DNA of 64,000 bases, from NCBI RefSeq assembly GCF_002262885.1, contig NZ_NKYF01000001.1, positions 682,001-746,000 of the forward strand, in the 5' to 3' direction. The number at the start of each line of letters is the position of its first letter. Position 1 is the first letter of the stretch. This DNA is from Pseudonocardia sp. MH-G8 (GTDB taxonomy: Bacteria; Actinomycetota; Actinomycetes; Mycobacteriales; Pseudonocardiaceae). The position numbers and the translations under genes are program-made. Shown here piece after piece: positions 1 through 8,161 of the stretch. The notes beneath the pieces were generated by a model. It saw nothing but the letters and a program-made list of their open reading frames with translations. It searched no databases and had not been told where the DNA came from.

Positions 1-339
1 CGCCGCCGCCCCGGAGCCCCCGCGGGCACGGACCCGGTCGAACCACTCCCGGTCGGCCCGCACGAGCGCCGTCCAGGGCGGCGCCGCAGGTCGTTCTCCG
101 GGATCGGCAGGTGGGGTGACCGGCGCGGGCGCGGGACGTTCCGCGTCGTGCCCGCACACCTCGCAGAAGCGCCCGTCGCGCGGCTCTCCGCACGCCGGGC
201 AGCGCTTCTCGGCCGGTGTGACCGCGCCGAGCCCGGCCGTGGCGGCCGGATCCGCTTCGCGCGGGACGCCCATCGGGGCGCCGCAGTCGTCGCAGTAGTC
301 GGTGGTCACCGAGTCGTGCCCGGCCGGGCAGGTGGGCAC
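1..339 (-). CDS. Zinc-ribbon protein of the PknG locus (partial, C-terminal part outside window)
   Basis: The reading frame starts at a GTG two bases after the stop of the VWA gene and runs off the window edge, so only the first 113 residues are visible. Two CxxC-type zinc ribbons are seen: C4/C16-x-x-C19 and C47-x-x-C50/C59-x-x-C62. A Pro/Ala-rich linker follows. The same ribbon type occurs in the kinase and phosphatase of this operon. In related actinobacterial loci the last gene often carries an FHA domain after such ribbons, but that part is not in the window, so an FHA domain is only a guess. It is the last visible gene of the operon and is probably cytoplasmic. Confidence 0.7.
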   Translation of the reverse strand, partial: MPTCPAGHDSVTTDYCDDCGAPMGVPREADPAATAGLGAVTPAEKRCPACGEPRDGRFCEVCGHDAERPAPAPVTPPADPGERPAAPPWTALVRADREWFDRVRARGGSGAAA

Positions 340-341
340 GC

Positions 342-1634
342 TCAGACCCCCTGCTCGTCGCCGCGGACGCGGACGGTCTTGGTCGAGCGGGTGTCGAGGG
401 TCATCACTCCCGCCTCGCTGGCCCCGTCGCGCAGCCGCACGGTGCCCGACGGGGCGTCGATCACCTCGACCACCTCGTCAAGCAGCCGGGCGGTGTCGTC
501 GTTCCCGGACGCGGCGGCCAGGGCGACCGCCCGCCCCAGCCGCGCCGTCGCGGTGGACCGGTCGCCCGCCTGGTGCGCGGCCACGCCCTCCTGGATCGCC
601 TCGGCCAGCTCGGCCTGGCCCGTGTAGTGCGCGACGCCGCGGGCGATCCGGCTGGACAGCGCCGCGTCGTCGGTCCACACGGCGCGCACGAGGCCCTGCC
701 CGAGCACCTCGGCGGACCCGGAGCGCAGCAGGCTCGCGCGCGTGGCCAGCACCTCGTCGCCGACCGCGCCCGGCGTGACCTCGACCTGGACGTGGTACTC
801 CCGGCTCTCCGCACCCCAGGAACCCAGCGGGTAGTCGCCGGTGAGCGCACCGGAGGCGCTGCGACGCCCCGTGAGGTCCTCGACCGCGGGACCCACCTGC
901 TTGACGAACCGCACGCTCGCCCCGCGCGGGGTCCACAACCGCAGGGCGACGTCGGCGACGCCCTTGCCCATCGCCGCGCCCATGACCGCGGTGAAGTCCG
1001 CGGCCAGGTGGGCCGGGTCGGCCACGATGTCGATCGTGCCCAGCAGCGCCGAGGCGATCCGGCGCAGCTCCTCGACGCGCCAGTCGGTGCCCACGCCGCG
1101 GCAGTCGCAGGTGAACCGGCCGAGCGCCCCGTCGAGGCCGCGCGCGAAGAAGTCCTCGTCCTCGCCGTTCTGCCCGTCGGTGAGCAGGAGCGCGTGCTTG
1201 ATCGAGCCGGGATGCGCGTCGGCCGTGGCGGCGGCGAGCGCGAGCCAGCGGCCGATCGCGGTACCCCCGTCGGCGCGCAGCGCGGCGACCTGCGCCGCCG
1301 CCTCGGCGCGGGTGGCGGCATCGACCGTGGCCGTGCCGCTGTGCAGCGGGTAGATCTGCCGGGCGACGTGCGTGCCGGCGATCACCGTGAACGACACGCC
1401 GTCGCGCAGCGCGTCGATCGCCGCGATCGTGGCCTGCTGCGCGTACCGGACCTTCTCGCCCGTCATCGACGTCGAGCAGTCCACGATGATCATCTCGAGG
1501 ACGTCGGACGCGGGCGCGGGCCCGCTGATCCCGCCGGCGGCCGTCACCGTGAGGATCGCGTCGACCTGGGTGCCGCCCGCCGGCAGGTGGATGTTCTGGT
1601 CGACCTCGACGGTGAACTCCGGCGCGTCGCTCAT
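342..1634 (-). CDS. von Willebrand factor A domain protein of the PknG locus
   Basis: This 430-residue protein has a VWA domain starting near residue 45. The metal-ion (MIDAS) motif DCSTS is at residues 52-56, a Thr-containing DGGTAIG segment lies further on, and a LLLTDGQNGEDE segment supplies the last MIDAS Asp. The C-terminal half resembles the beta-rich and helical tail of bacterial VWA/CoxE-like proteins. There is no signal peptide or membrane segment, so it is probably cytoplasmic. The ATG start overlaps the phosphatase stop as ATGA, which indicates translational coupling. VWA proteins usually mediate metal-dependent protein contacts. A scaffold or substrate role for the kinase/phosphatase pair is inference. 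Confidence 0.85.
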   Translation of the reverse strand: MSDAPEFTVEVDQNIHLPAGGTQVDAILTVTAAGGISGPAPASDVLEMIIVDCSTSMTGEKVRYAQQATIAAIDALRDGVSFTVIAGTHVARQIYPLHSGTATVDAATRAEAAAQVAALRADGGTAIGRWLALAAATADAHPGSIKHALLLTDGQNGEDEDFFARGLDGALGRFTCDCRGVGTDWRVEELRRIASALLGTIDIVADPAHLAADFTAVMGAAMGKGVADVALRLWTPRGASVRFVKQVGPAVEDLTGRRSASGALTGDYPLGSWGAESREYHVQVEVTPGAVGDEVLATRASLLRSGSAEVLGQGLVRAVWTDDAALSSRIARGVAHYTGQAELAEAIQEGVAAHQAGDRSTATARLGRAVALAAASGNDDTARLLDEVVEVIDAPSGTVRLRDGASEAGVMTLDTRSTKTVRVRGDEQGV

Positions 1635-2671
1635 GACGGGCTCCTCTCGGTGCGGGGGCCGACGGGGACGACGACCACGGTGATGTTGTCGCGACCGCCC
1701 GCCTCCAGGGCGACGGCGGTGAGCGCGGCGGCGGCGGCGAGCGGCCCCTCAGCGTCGAGCACGGGCAGTGCGAGCGCGGCGAGGTCCGCCGCGTCGGGCA
1801 GGTAGTTCCACAGCCCGTCGGAGCACAGCAGCAGCGCGCCGGGCCCGGCGGGGCGCAGCGTGACGAGATCGGGTTCGGGCTCGCCGTCGGCGCCCAGCCA
1901 GCGGGTGATCGCGTGGGCGAGCCGGTGGTGCGCCGCCGCCTCCGCGTCGAGCTCGCCCGCCGCGACCATCTCCGCCGCCCAGGCGTGGTCGCGGGTCAGC
2001 AGCCGCGCCGGTTCGGCCGCCTGCGCAGCGGCGAGCCAGTAGGCCCGGCTGTCCCCGACCCACCCGACGGTGATCTCGGGCGCGTCGGGCTCGAGCCCCT
2101 CGACGACCGGGCTGACGGCGGGGCTGACGACAGGGCTGACGACCGCGCAGACGAGCGTGCACGACGGCGGCTCGGCACCGGCCGGCACCGGGAGCCCGGC
2201 CACCGCCGCCGCGGCCGCGGACACCGCGGCGCGCACCCGATCCCCCGCCGGCCGCGCGTCGTCGCGGGCCAGCAGCACCTCCAGCGCCGTGTCGGCGGCG
2301 GCGCGGGACGCGAGTTCGGGACGGTGCACGCTGGAGACGCCGTCGCAGACGACCGCCGCGGCGGGGCCGTCCCGGAGCCACCCCACCGCCACGGCGTCCT
2401 CGTTGCGCGCGTGCCGCAACCCCCGGTCGCTCACGCCGGCCACAGCCGCCAGGTCCAGCTCCACGCGCTCCGAGTCGTCGCGGCGGCGCAACCCGCACCC
2501 CGGGCAGTACTCGTCCTCCGGTGCGGGCTCACCGCACCCGGCGCAGGCTCCGGCCGCCGCCGCACCCCCCGCCGTGACCGTGCTGCCGGTGCGCAGCAGC
2601 AGGTCGGTGCCGCACGCCTCGCAGAACCGGTCCTCGTGCGCCACCGGTTCACCGCACTCGGGGCACGCCAC
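1631..2671 (-). CDS. PP2C-family Ser/Thr protein phosphatase with N-terminal double zinc ribbon
   Basis: The 346-residue frame starts at a GTG three bases after the pknG stop codon. A much longer open frame upstream is only the shadow of pknG. Two zinc ribbons come first (CPECG..CEACG and CAGCG..CPGCG). A PP2C domain follows with RNEDA, CDGVSS, VGDSRAY, CSDGLWNYL and DNITVVVV motifs, whose Asp residues bind the Mn/Mg pair. The usual DGMGG is DGVSS here. An insertion between the core strands is a short VSP-rich repeat coded by 12-bp tandem repeats. The protein is predicted to reverse phosphorylation by the adjacent PknG-like kinase; this is inferred from context. Confidence 0.88.
   Translation of the reverse strand: MACPECGEPVAHEDRFCEACGTDLLLRTGSTVTAGGAAAAGACAGCGEPAPEDEYCPGCGLRRRDDSERVELDLAAVAGVSDRGLRHARNEDAVAVGWLRDGPAAAVVCDGVSSVHRPELASRAAADTALEVLLARDDARPAGDRVRAAVSAAAAAVAGLPVPAGAEPPSCTLVCAVVSPVVSPAVSPVVEGLEPDAPEITVGWVGDSRAYWLAAAQAAEPARLLTRDHAWAAEMVAAGELDAEAAAHHRLAHAITRWLGADGEPEPDLVTLRPAGPGALLLCSDGLWNYLPDAADLAALALPVLDAEGPLAAAAALTAVALEAGGRDNITVVVVPVGPRTERSPS
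2109..2144. repeat. 12-bp tandem repeat inside the phosphatase gene
   Basis: Three copies of a 12-bp unit beginning GGGCTGACG follow one another and encode a run of Val-Ser-Pro and Val/Ala residues. The frame is kept, so copy-number changes would only lengthen or shorten a surface loop of the phosphatase. Confidence 0.7.
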
Positions 2672-2673
2672 GG

Positions 2674-4983
2674 CTACACCCACGTGAGCGGGCGCACCGC
2701 GTTGGCCCGGTCGACCAGCCCGATGCGTTCCGCGGAGTCGGTGGTGAGCCGCGCCGAGGTGCGCAGGCAACGCTCGAGGGCGAACCGCAGGTCCCGCTCC
2801 AGCCACGGGCATCCCAGGAACGGCGCACCGCCGCCGTCGGGGGGCACCAGCTCGACCGCGGGCGCCAGCAACGAGGCCCGCACCGCCAAATCGGTGGCCG
2901 GAGCGAGCGGCAGCCGCTCGACGCGTTCGGCGGCCGCCCGCAGCTCGGCCTCGTCGATCTCGCCCGCGGCGCGTCCCAGCAGGACGACCTGCACGGCCGC
3001 GAGCTGCGCGGCGACGTAGCGGCTGGACGTCTCCGGGATCGCGTCGAGCGCGGCCACGGCGCCGGCCCGGTCCTGCGCGCGCAGCAGCACGCGAGCCAGC
3101 CCGAACGCCGCGTCGGCGATGCTCGGATCCGGACGGGCCACCAGCCCGTAGTGGTGGCCGGCCACGGCGTCCTCGCCGGCGCACTCGGCCGCGGCGGCAA
3201 GAGCCAGCTTCGGCACCATCTCCCCCGGCAGCGTGGCGTAGACGGTGTCGAAGGCCGCGCAGGCCGCGTCCGGCCGGCCGGCCGACAGCGCGACGACCCC
3301 GCGGAACCACTCCCGCCGCCAGCCTTCGAGGTCGTCGTCCCCGAGACCGTCGAGCACCGCACCTGCGGCGTCGGGGTCGCCCGCGCCCAGGTGCGCCCGC
3401 AGCAGCATCAGCCGCAGCTCGGTGCCCTGCTGCGCCGCCGACGCCAGCATGCGCTGCACGTCCGCGAGATCGACGCTCGACGCCGCGGCGAGCAGCGAGG
3501 ACGCCGGGTCGTCGGTGCCGGCCACCGGATCGGGCAGCAGCCCCGCGACCCGCGCCGGATCCGGGCGACCCGGCGCGCCCGCGGCGACGAGCAGATCGGG
3601 GGCGAAGTCGCCGTGCCGCGCCCCGAAGATCGTGGAGGTGTGCGGGTCCGGGTGGGCGCCCTCGGCGGCGAGCACCTCGCGCAGCACCCCACCCAGCTGG
3701 TCGGCCATCTCCTCGGCCGAGCCGAACCGCCGCAGCGGGTCGGGATCGGTGGCGCGGCGCAGCAGCCGGTGGAACGACTCGTGCCGGGCCAGCACCGGGT
3801 TCTCGGCGGGCTCCGGGAGCGGGGTCGGCACGCCGCGGCGCGCCGGGGGGATGCCCAGGGCCAGCACCGCGAGCGTGCGGCCGACGGTGTGCACGTCCGA
3901 GCTCGGCGACGGGCCCGCCTTCGCGATCTCCGGCGCCTGGTAGCCGATCGTGCCGTAGACGGGGCTGTGCTCGTCGTCGACGCGGATGACGGCGCCGAGG
4001 TCGATCAGCTTCAGCTGCCGCTCGTACTGGATGACGTTCTCCGGCTTGAAGTCGCAGTAGGCGAGCCCCCGGGCGTGCAGGAAACCCAGCGCCGGGAGGA
4101 TCTCCAGTGCGTAGGCGATCGCCTGGGCCACCGGCAGCGGCTCGAGCGAGCCGTCCGGGCGCCGGCGCTCCTCGAGCAGCTGCTTGAGCGACGAGCCGCC
4201 GACGTACTCCATCACGATGTAGCCGACGGGCGTGCCGTCGTCGTCGGGGTGCTGCGCGAAGTTGTGGATCGTGACGATGTCGGGGTGCGTGATCTGCGCG
4301 AGGAAGCGCGCCTCCGCCGCCGCGGCGGCCATCGCGTCGGCGTCACCCGAGTCGAGCAGCCCCTTCAGCACCACCCAGCGGTCGCTGACCTTGCGGTCCA
4401 GCGCCAGGTAGATCCACCCCAGGCCGCCGTGGGCGAGGCAGCCCTGCACCTCGTACTGGCCGTCGACGAGCATGCCGGGCGACAGCTTGGGCCGGAACGA
4501 GAACGGTGCCCCGTCCTTCGGGCAGAACCCCTCCACCCGGCCGGGCCTGCCGTCGCGACCGCGCCCCACCGGGCCACCGCAGCGGCTGCAGGCGCGCTTG
4601 TGCTCCGGCACCTGCGGATCGGCCAGCAGCGCGCTGGACGGGTCGACCTGCGGCACCGGGGGCACGTCCACCAGCCCGCCCCCCAGCCGCCCGCCCGCGG
4701 AGCTCGACGGGGACGTGCGGCCGCTGCCGCGCCGCGAGGGCCTGCTGCCGCTGGTGCCGGTGGACGGCCCGGAGGACGCGGCCGTGCCCGCTCCGGTGGA
4801 CGGGTTCCACGCAGCCGTGCCCGATTCCGTCGACGGGCTCCACGCCGCGGTGCCGGGATCGTCGCCCGCACCCGGCTGTGCAGCGACCTGAGCGGCGGCG
4901 TGGCCGCATTCGTCGCAGTAGCCGTCCTGCAGCCTGCCCGTGCAGCCGGTGCGGGCGCAGGGCGTCCCGTCGTCGGCCGTCAC
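2674..4983 (-). CDS. pknG: PknG-like Ser/Thr protein kinase with zinc-finger N-terminus and TPR C-terminus
   Basis: The 769-residue protein is close to the roughly 750 residues of mycobacterial PknG and has its order of domains. An N-terminal Cys cluster (C9, C14, C23, C26) and a low-complexity Ser/Gly linker come first. A rubredoxin-like motif (C132, C135, C154) follows, then a kinase domain from about residue 175, then a helical TPR-like tail. Kinase motifs are AHGGLGW, VVLKG (Lys207), CDFKPEN in place of HRD, DLGA in place of DFG, and QAPE. The fourth rubredoxin Cys is Asp (CPKDG). The GTG start overlaps the upstream stop as GTGA. PknG enzymes control glutamate and TCA metabolism through GarA-like FHA proteins; the target here is not visible. 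Confidence 0.93.
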   Translation of the reverse strand: MTADDGTPCARTGCTGRLQDGYCDECGHAAAQVAAQPGAGDDPGTAAWSPSTESGTAAWNPSTGAGTAASSGPSTGTSGSRPSRRGSGRTSPSSSAGGRLGGGLVDVPPVPQVDPSSALLADPQVPEHKRACSRCGGPVGRGRDGRPGRVEGFCPKDGAPFSFRPKLSPGMLVDGQYEVQGCLAHGGLGWIYLALDRKVSDRWVVLKGLLDSGDADAMAAAAAEARFLAQITHPDIVTIHNFAQHPDDDGTPVGYIVMEYVGGSSLKQLLEERRRPDGSLEPLPVAQAIAYALEILPALGFLHARGLAYCDFKPENVIQYERQLKLIDLGAVIRVDDEHSPVYGTIGYQAPEIAKAGPSPSSDVHTVGRTLAVLALGIPPARRGVPTPLPEPAENPVLARHESFHRLLRRATDPDPLRRFGSAEEMADQLGGVLREVLAAEGAHPDPHTSTIFGARHGDFAPDLLVAAGAPGRPDPARVAGLLPDPVAGTDDPASSLLAAASSVDLADVQRMLASAAQQGTELRLMLLRAHLGAGDPDAAGAVLDGLGDDDLEGWRREWFRGVVALSAGRPDAACAAFDTVYATLPGEMVPKLALAAAAECAGEDAVAGHHYGLVARPDPSIADAAFGLARVLLRAQDRAGAVAALDAIPETSSRYVAAQLAAVQVVLLGRAAGEIDEAELRAAAERVERLPLAPATDLAVRASLLAPAVELVPPDGGGAPFLGCPWLERDLRFALERCLRTSARLTTDSAERIGLVDRANAVRPLTWV

Positions 4984-6137
4984 GCCGACCTCCCCTGCCC
5001 GGCCGCCTGCTGGAGCAACCGCTGGTAGTCCAGGAGCGCCCGCGTGGCGGCGGCGAGGTCGCAGGGGCGTCCCCACAGCAGCCGGCGGACGTCGCCGTCG
5101 ATTCGCAGCAGGTCGGGCTCCTCGGCGTGCCCGAGGCGCGTGGCCTTGGCCCGGAACGACTCGAACCGCCCGCGCAGCTCGGCCCGCCGCTCCATCAGCC
5201 CCGCGGCGAGCGCGTGGGCGCAGTGCAGCTCGCGCTCCGCCTCGCGGACGGCGCGGCGCAGCGCGTCGAGCCCTGCCGCGCGCGCGGGCCAGCCGACCGG
5301 GCCGGACAGCGTGGCGAGCCGCTGCCGCAGCGCCGGGAGCCGGTCGGGCGGGGCGGCCAGCGGCGGGCCCGCGATCCGTTCCGCGGCCATCGCCCGTGCC
5401 TGCCGCTCCTGCTCCCCGAGCTTCGCAAGATCGCCGAGGGCGGCCTCGAGGTCGGCGAGGGTGGCGTCCCACCCGTTCCGGACGGCGGCGATCGCGTCCA
5501 GCCGCGCGGCCGCCTCCCCGATCTCGGCCGCCAACGCCGTCAGCACCTCCGCGGGCGGGCGCCCTGCGAGCGACAGCGGGTCGGCCGCGCACGTCCGGTC
5601 GAGGTCGTCGACCTTCGCCGTGAGGACGGCCAGCTCGGCCACCTCGGCCCCCAGCTCCGCGGCGAGCACGCGGGCCGACCCCAGCCGCCGGGCCAGCGGG
5701 GCCAGCCCCATGAGGAAGGCCTCGTGCAGCGCGCCGCACGCCTCCACGATCTCGTCGACGACGCGGAACGCGGCTTCCATCCGCGCGCCCAGCTGATCGA
5801 GCGTGAGCGTCTCGACGCGCTCGACGTCCCCGGTGAGCCGTCGCTCGACGACCGTGCGGCTCACCTCGATCGACGGTTCGCGCAGCAGCCGGTGCAGCGC
5901 GCACGGCTCGGTCTCGTCCCGGGCCTCGGCCAGCACGCGCTGGTAGATTGCGAAGTCCTGCCACAGGCCGGCCAGCGCGTCGCTCGCCATGGCCCACTGC
6001 TGGGCGGTCAGTCCGGTGGGTGTGATGGCCGCCAGCAGGACGTGCCCCGGTCGGCGCTCGAGCGCGACGAGCGCCGTGGCCATGCGTTGTTCCTCGTCGA
6101 GGCGGCGCCCCAGCTCCGCGTTCAGGTCGTCGGTCAT
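4980..6137 (-). CDS. Coiled-coil protein of unknown function, first gene of the PknG operon
   Basis: This 385-residue protein is Ala/Glu/Arg/Leu-rich, largely helical, and has long heptad-like stretches in its second half. There is no signal peptide and no membrane segment. I do not recognise a named domain. The chosen ATG begins MTDDLNAE; an in-frame ATG eight codons upstream is also possible. The gene sits where glutamine-binding GlnH/GlnX genes precede pknG in mycobacteria, but it resembles neither. Its stop overlaps the pknG start, so the two are probably translated together. A structural or sensor role for the kinase is only inferred from position. Confidence 0.75.
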   Translation of the reverse strand: MTDDLNAELGRRLDEEQRMATALVALERRPGHVLLAAITPTGLTAQQWAMASDALAGLWQDFAIYQRVLAEARDETEPCALHRLLREPSIEVSRTVVERRLTGDVERVETLTLDQLGARMEAAFRVVDEIVEACGALHEAFLMGLAPLARRLGSARVLAAELGAEVAELAVLTAKVDDLDRTCAADPLSLAGRPPAEVLTALAAEIGEAAARLDAIAAVRNGWDATLADLEAALGDLAKLGEQERQARAMAAERIAGPPLAAPPDRLPALRQRLATLSGPVGWPARAAGLDALRRAVREAERELHCAHALAAGLMERRAELRGRFESFRAKATRLGHAEEPDLLRIDGDVRRLLWGRPCDLAAATRALLDYQRLLQQAAGQGRSA

Positions 6138-6259
6138 CCGGTATCGCGCCCCCCGCATCACCGGTGGCGGAGGGCTGCCCTGCCCGGACGACCCCCCGAT
6201 CGTGTGTCGGAGGGTAGCGCGTCGCCGGGCGCTGGGGGGTGGATCGCGTGACCGGCCGG

Positions 6260-8161
6260 TCACGCCAGCACTCGCGTCAGCGCAGGCCCCACCTCCGCCA
6301 GCCGGTGCACCGTCTGCGCGCGCCCGCCGCCGCGGCTCGCGAGGGCCGCGGCGGCCGCCTCGGGCTCGGCTCCCCCGAGCGGGACGAGCACGTGCAGCCG
6401 GTCGATCCCGGCGAGCGCGGCGGCCGGCTCGCCGCCCGCGGTGGGCAGGCAGTCCGACAGCAGCACGACGAGCCGCTCGTCGGCCACAGCCCCGGCAAGC
6501 TGCCGCGACGCCGCCCGCAGACCACCCGCGAGGTCGGTGGTGCCGTGTCCGCGCAGCGCCACGAGATCGGACAGCAGCTCCTCCGGCGGTCGCCGCACGC
6601 CCTGTTCCTGCAGCACCCGCACACCCGCTCCGAACGCGACCACGGCAGGGACGAGCGCGCCCTGCTCGGCGAGCACGACCCCGGCCGCGGCCACCGCGGC
6701 CAGCGCCACGGCGGCGCCCTGCATCGACCCCGACACGTCGACGAGCAGCGCGACGGCACGGCGCCGCGCCGTCCAACTGCGCGTGACGATGTCCGTGGGC
6801 CACCGTGCCGGGCCCGGCTGCCAGGCGTCGAGCGTGCGGTCCAGGTCGAGGTCGCCGTCTCCGCCACGCGCGGGGGCGAGCCGGCGGGTGCCCCGGGCCC
6901 TGGCCGGCCCGACGCGCCCGAGCCGCAGGAACACCCGCCCGGCGAGCCGGCGGGCGGCGGCGCGCAGATCCTCGTCGGTGGCGACCGCGAGGTCGGCGAG
7001 CAGCGCGGCCGCGGCCTCGGGGTCGCGGGCGAGCAACGCGTCGAACGCCGTGGCGTCGAGCGTGCCGGTCTCGGGTGACACCTCGTCGAACGCCGCGTGC
7101 TGCGCCGCGAGGTGGGCGCGGCCCTGGGTGCGCCCGGAGCGGTCGCGTCCCGGGCGCGACCGGGGCCGGAAGCCCGCCGGTTGCTCCGGCGGGCCTTCAG
7201 CTTTTCCCGGGCCACCTTCTCCCTGGCCGGCCCCGTCCAGCGGCTCGGTGTCGTCGGCCCAGAGCTCGTCGAGCAGCTCGTCGATCACCGACTCCGGGGT
7301 GCGGTCCACCCCGTCGGCGATCCGGATGCGGCCCGACAGCGCCGCGTACGCCGCGTCCCGCGCCGTCTCCCGCACCGGTAGCCGCTCCCCGCGCAGCTCG
7401 GCGAGCCCGGTGAGCACCAGCGCGAGGTCGATCGCGCCGCGCACCGACGACCCCATCCGGACGTCACGGTGCTCGCGCGTGGCCCGGACCAGCGCCACCG
7501 CCAGCGTGACGACCGGGCCGTCCAGCGCGGTGACCGCGGTCGTGATCGCCCGTTCCGCGGGCTCGTCCTGGTAGCCGAGCACGACCCGGCACATCCGGTC
7601 CGCGATCGCCTGGCTCACCCGCGCCGTGCCGATCGCGTCGAACGGGTTCATCGCCGCGATCAACCGGAAGTCCTTCCCGGCGTGCACGGTGCCCAGCCGC
7701 GGGACCGCGATCTCGCCCTCGGTGAGCACCGTGATGAGGACGTTGAGCGTCTCCTCGGGGACCCGGTTGAGCTCCTCCAGGTAGAGCAGCCCGCCCTCGC
7801 GCATGGCGGTGAGCAGCGGCCCGTCGACGAAGCTCGCCGCGAGGTAGCCCTCCGCGAGCACCTGCGCCGGGTCGAACTGCCCTACCAGCCGCGCGGGAGT
7901 CAGCTCCGCGTTGCCCTCGACGAACACCACGGTCTGACCCGCGTCGCGGGCGATCGCGCGCAACAGTGTGGACTTCCCGGTGCCCGGCGGGCCCTCGATG
8001 ACCACGTGCCGGCCGGTCGCGAGCGCGACGGTGAGCACCTCGCGCTCGCGACGCAGGCCGACGGGCGCGACGTCCTCAGCACCGATGCTCGCTCCGCCTG
8101 CGCTCCGCTCAGCGCCGATGCTCGCTCCGCCTGCGCTCCGCTCAGTAAATGATGACGCCAC
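6260..8161 (-). CDS. MoxR-type AAA+ ATPase fused to a VWA domain
   Basis: This 633-residue protein has an AAA+ module with Walker A GPPGTGKS, Walker B LLYLEELNR, sensor-1 AAMNPFD and an IADR arginine-finger segment. A charged linker follows, then a C-terminal VWA domain with MIDAS motif DVSGS and LLSDCLP. MoxR and VWA proteins are usually separate genes that work as a chaperone pair for metal insertion or complex assembly; here they are fused. The only in-frame start before the ATPase is a GTG at 8161, inside the end of the alcohol dehydrogenase gene. The first residues are therefore encoded by a 33-bp repeat (11-residue unit ERSAGGASIGA, twice). The true N-terminus is uncertain. Confidence 0.85.
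   Translation of the reverse strand: MASSFTERSAGGASIGAERSAGGASIGAEDVAPVGLRREREVLTVALATGRHVVIEGPPGTGKSTLLRAIARDAGQTVVFVEGNAELTPARLVGQFDPAQVLAEGYLAASFVDGPLLTAMREGGLLYLEELNRVPEETLNVLITVLTEGEIAVPRLGTVHAGKDFRLIAAMNPFDAIGTARVSQAIADRMCRVVLGYQDEPAERAITTAVTALDGPVVTLAVALVRATREHRDVRMGSSVRGAIDLALVLTGLAELRGERLPVRETARDAAYAALSGRIRIADGVDRTPESVIDELLDELWADDTEPLDGAGQGEGGPGKAEGPPEQPAGFRPRSRPGRDRSGRTQGRAHLAAQHAAFDEVSPETGTLDATAFDALLARDPEAAAALLADLAVATDEDLRAAARRLAGRVFLRLGRVGPARARGTRRLAPARGGDGDLDLDRTLDAWQPGPARWPTDIVTRSWTARRRAVALLVDVSGSMQGAAVALAAVAAAGVVLAEQGALVPAVVAFGAGVRVLQEQGVRRPPEELLSDLVALRGHGTTDLAGGLRAASRQLAGAVADERLVVLLSDCLPTAGGEPAAALAGIDRLHVLVPLGGAEPEAAAAALASRGGGRAQTVHRLAEVGPALTRVLA
8077..8142. repeat. Two tandem 33-bp repeats at the junction of two genes
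   Basis: Two consecutive 33-bp copies differ at one base (CAGCACC versus CAGCGCC at the left end). They lie between the end of the alcohol dehydrogenase gene and the recognisable start of the MoxR domain. Being a multiple of three, they stay open in the ATPase frame and give an 11-residue repeat that is absent from ordinary MoxR proteins. Confidence 0.85.

Noticed and set aside
2674..5997. Extended 1107-codon version of the kinase gene
   Set aside because: The added N-terminal part is the shadow of the upstream coiled-coil gene. The GTG at 4983 overlaps that gene's stop and begins just before the first zinc cluster.
8077..8142. 33-bp repeats as a CRISPR array
   Set aside because: There are only two copies with no spacers between them and no cas genes nearby.
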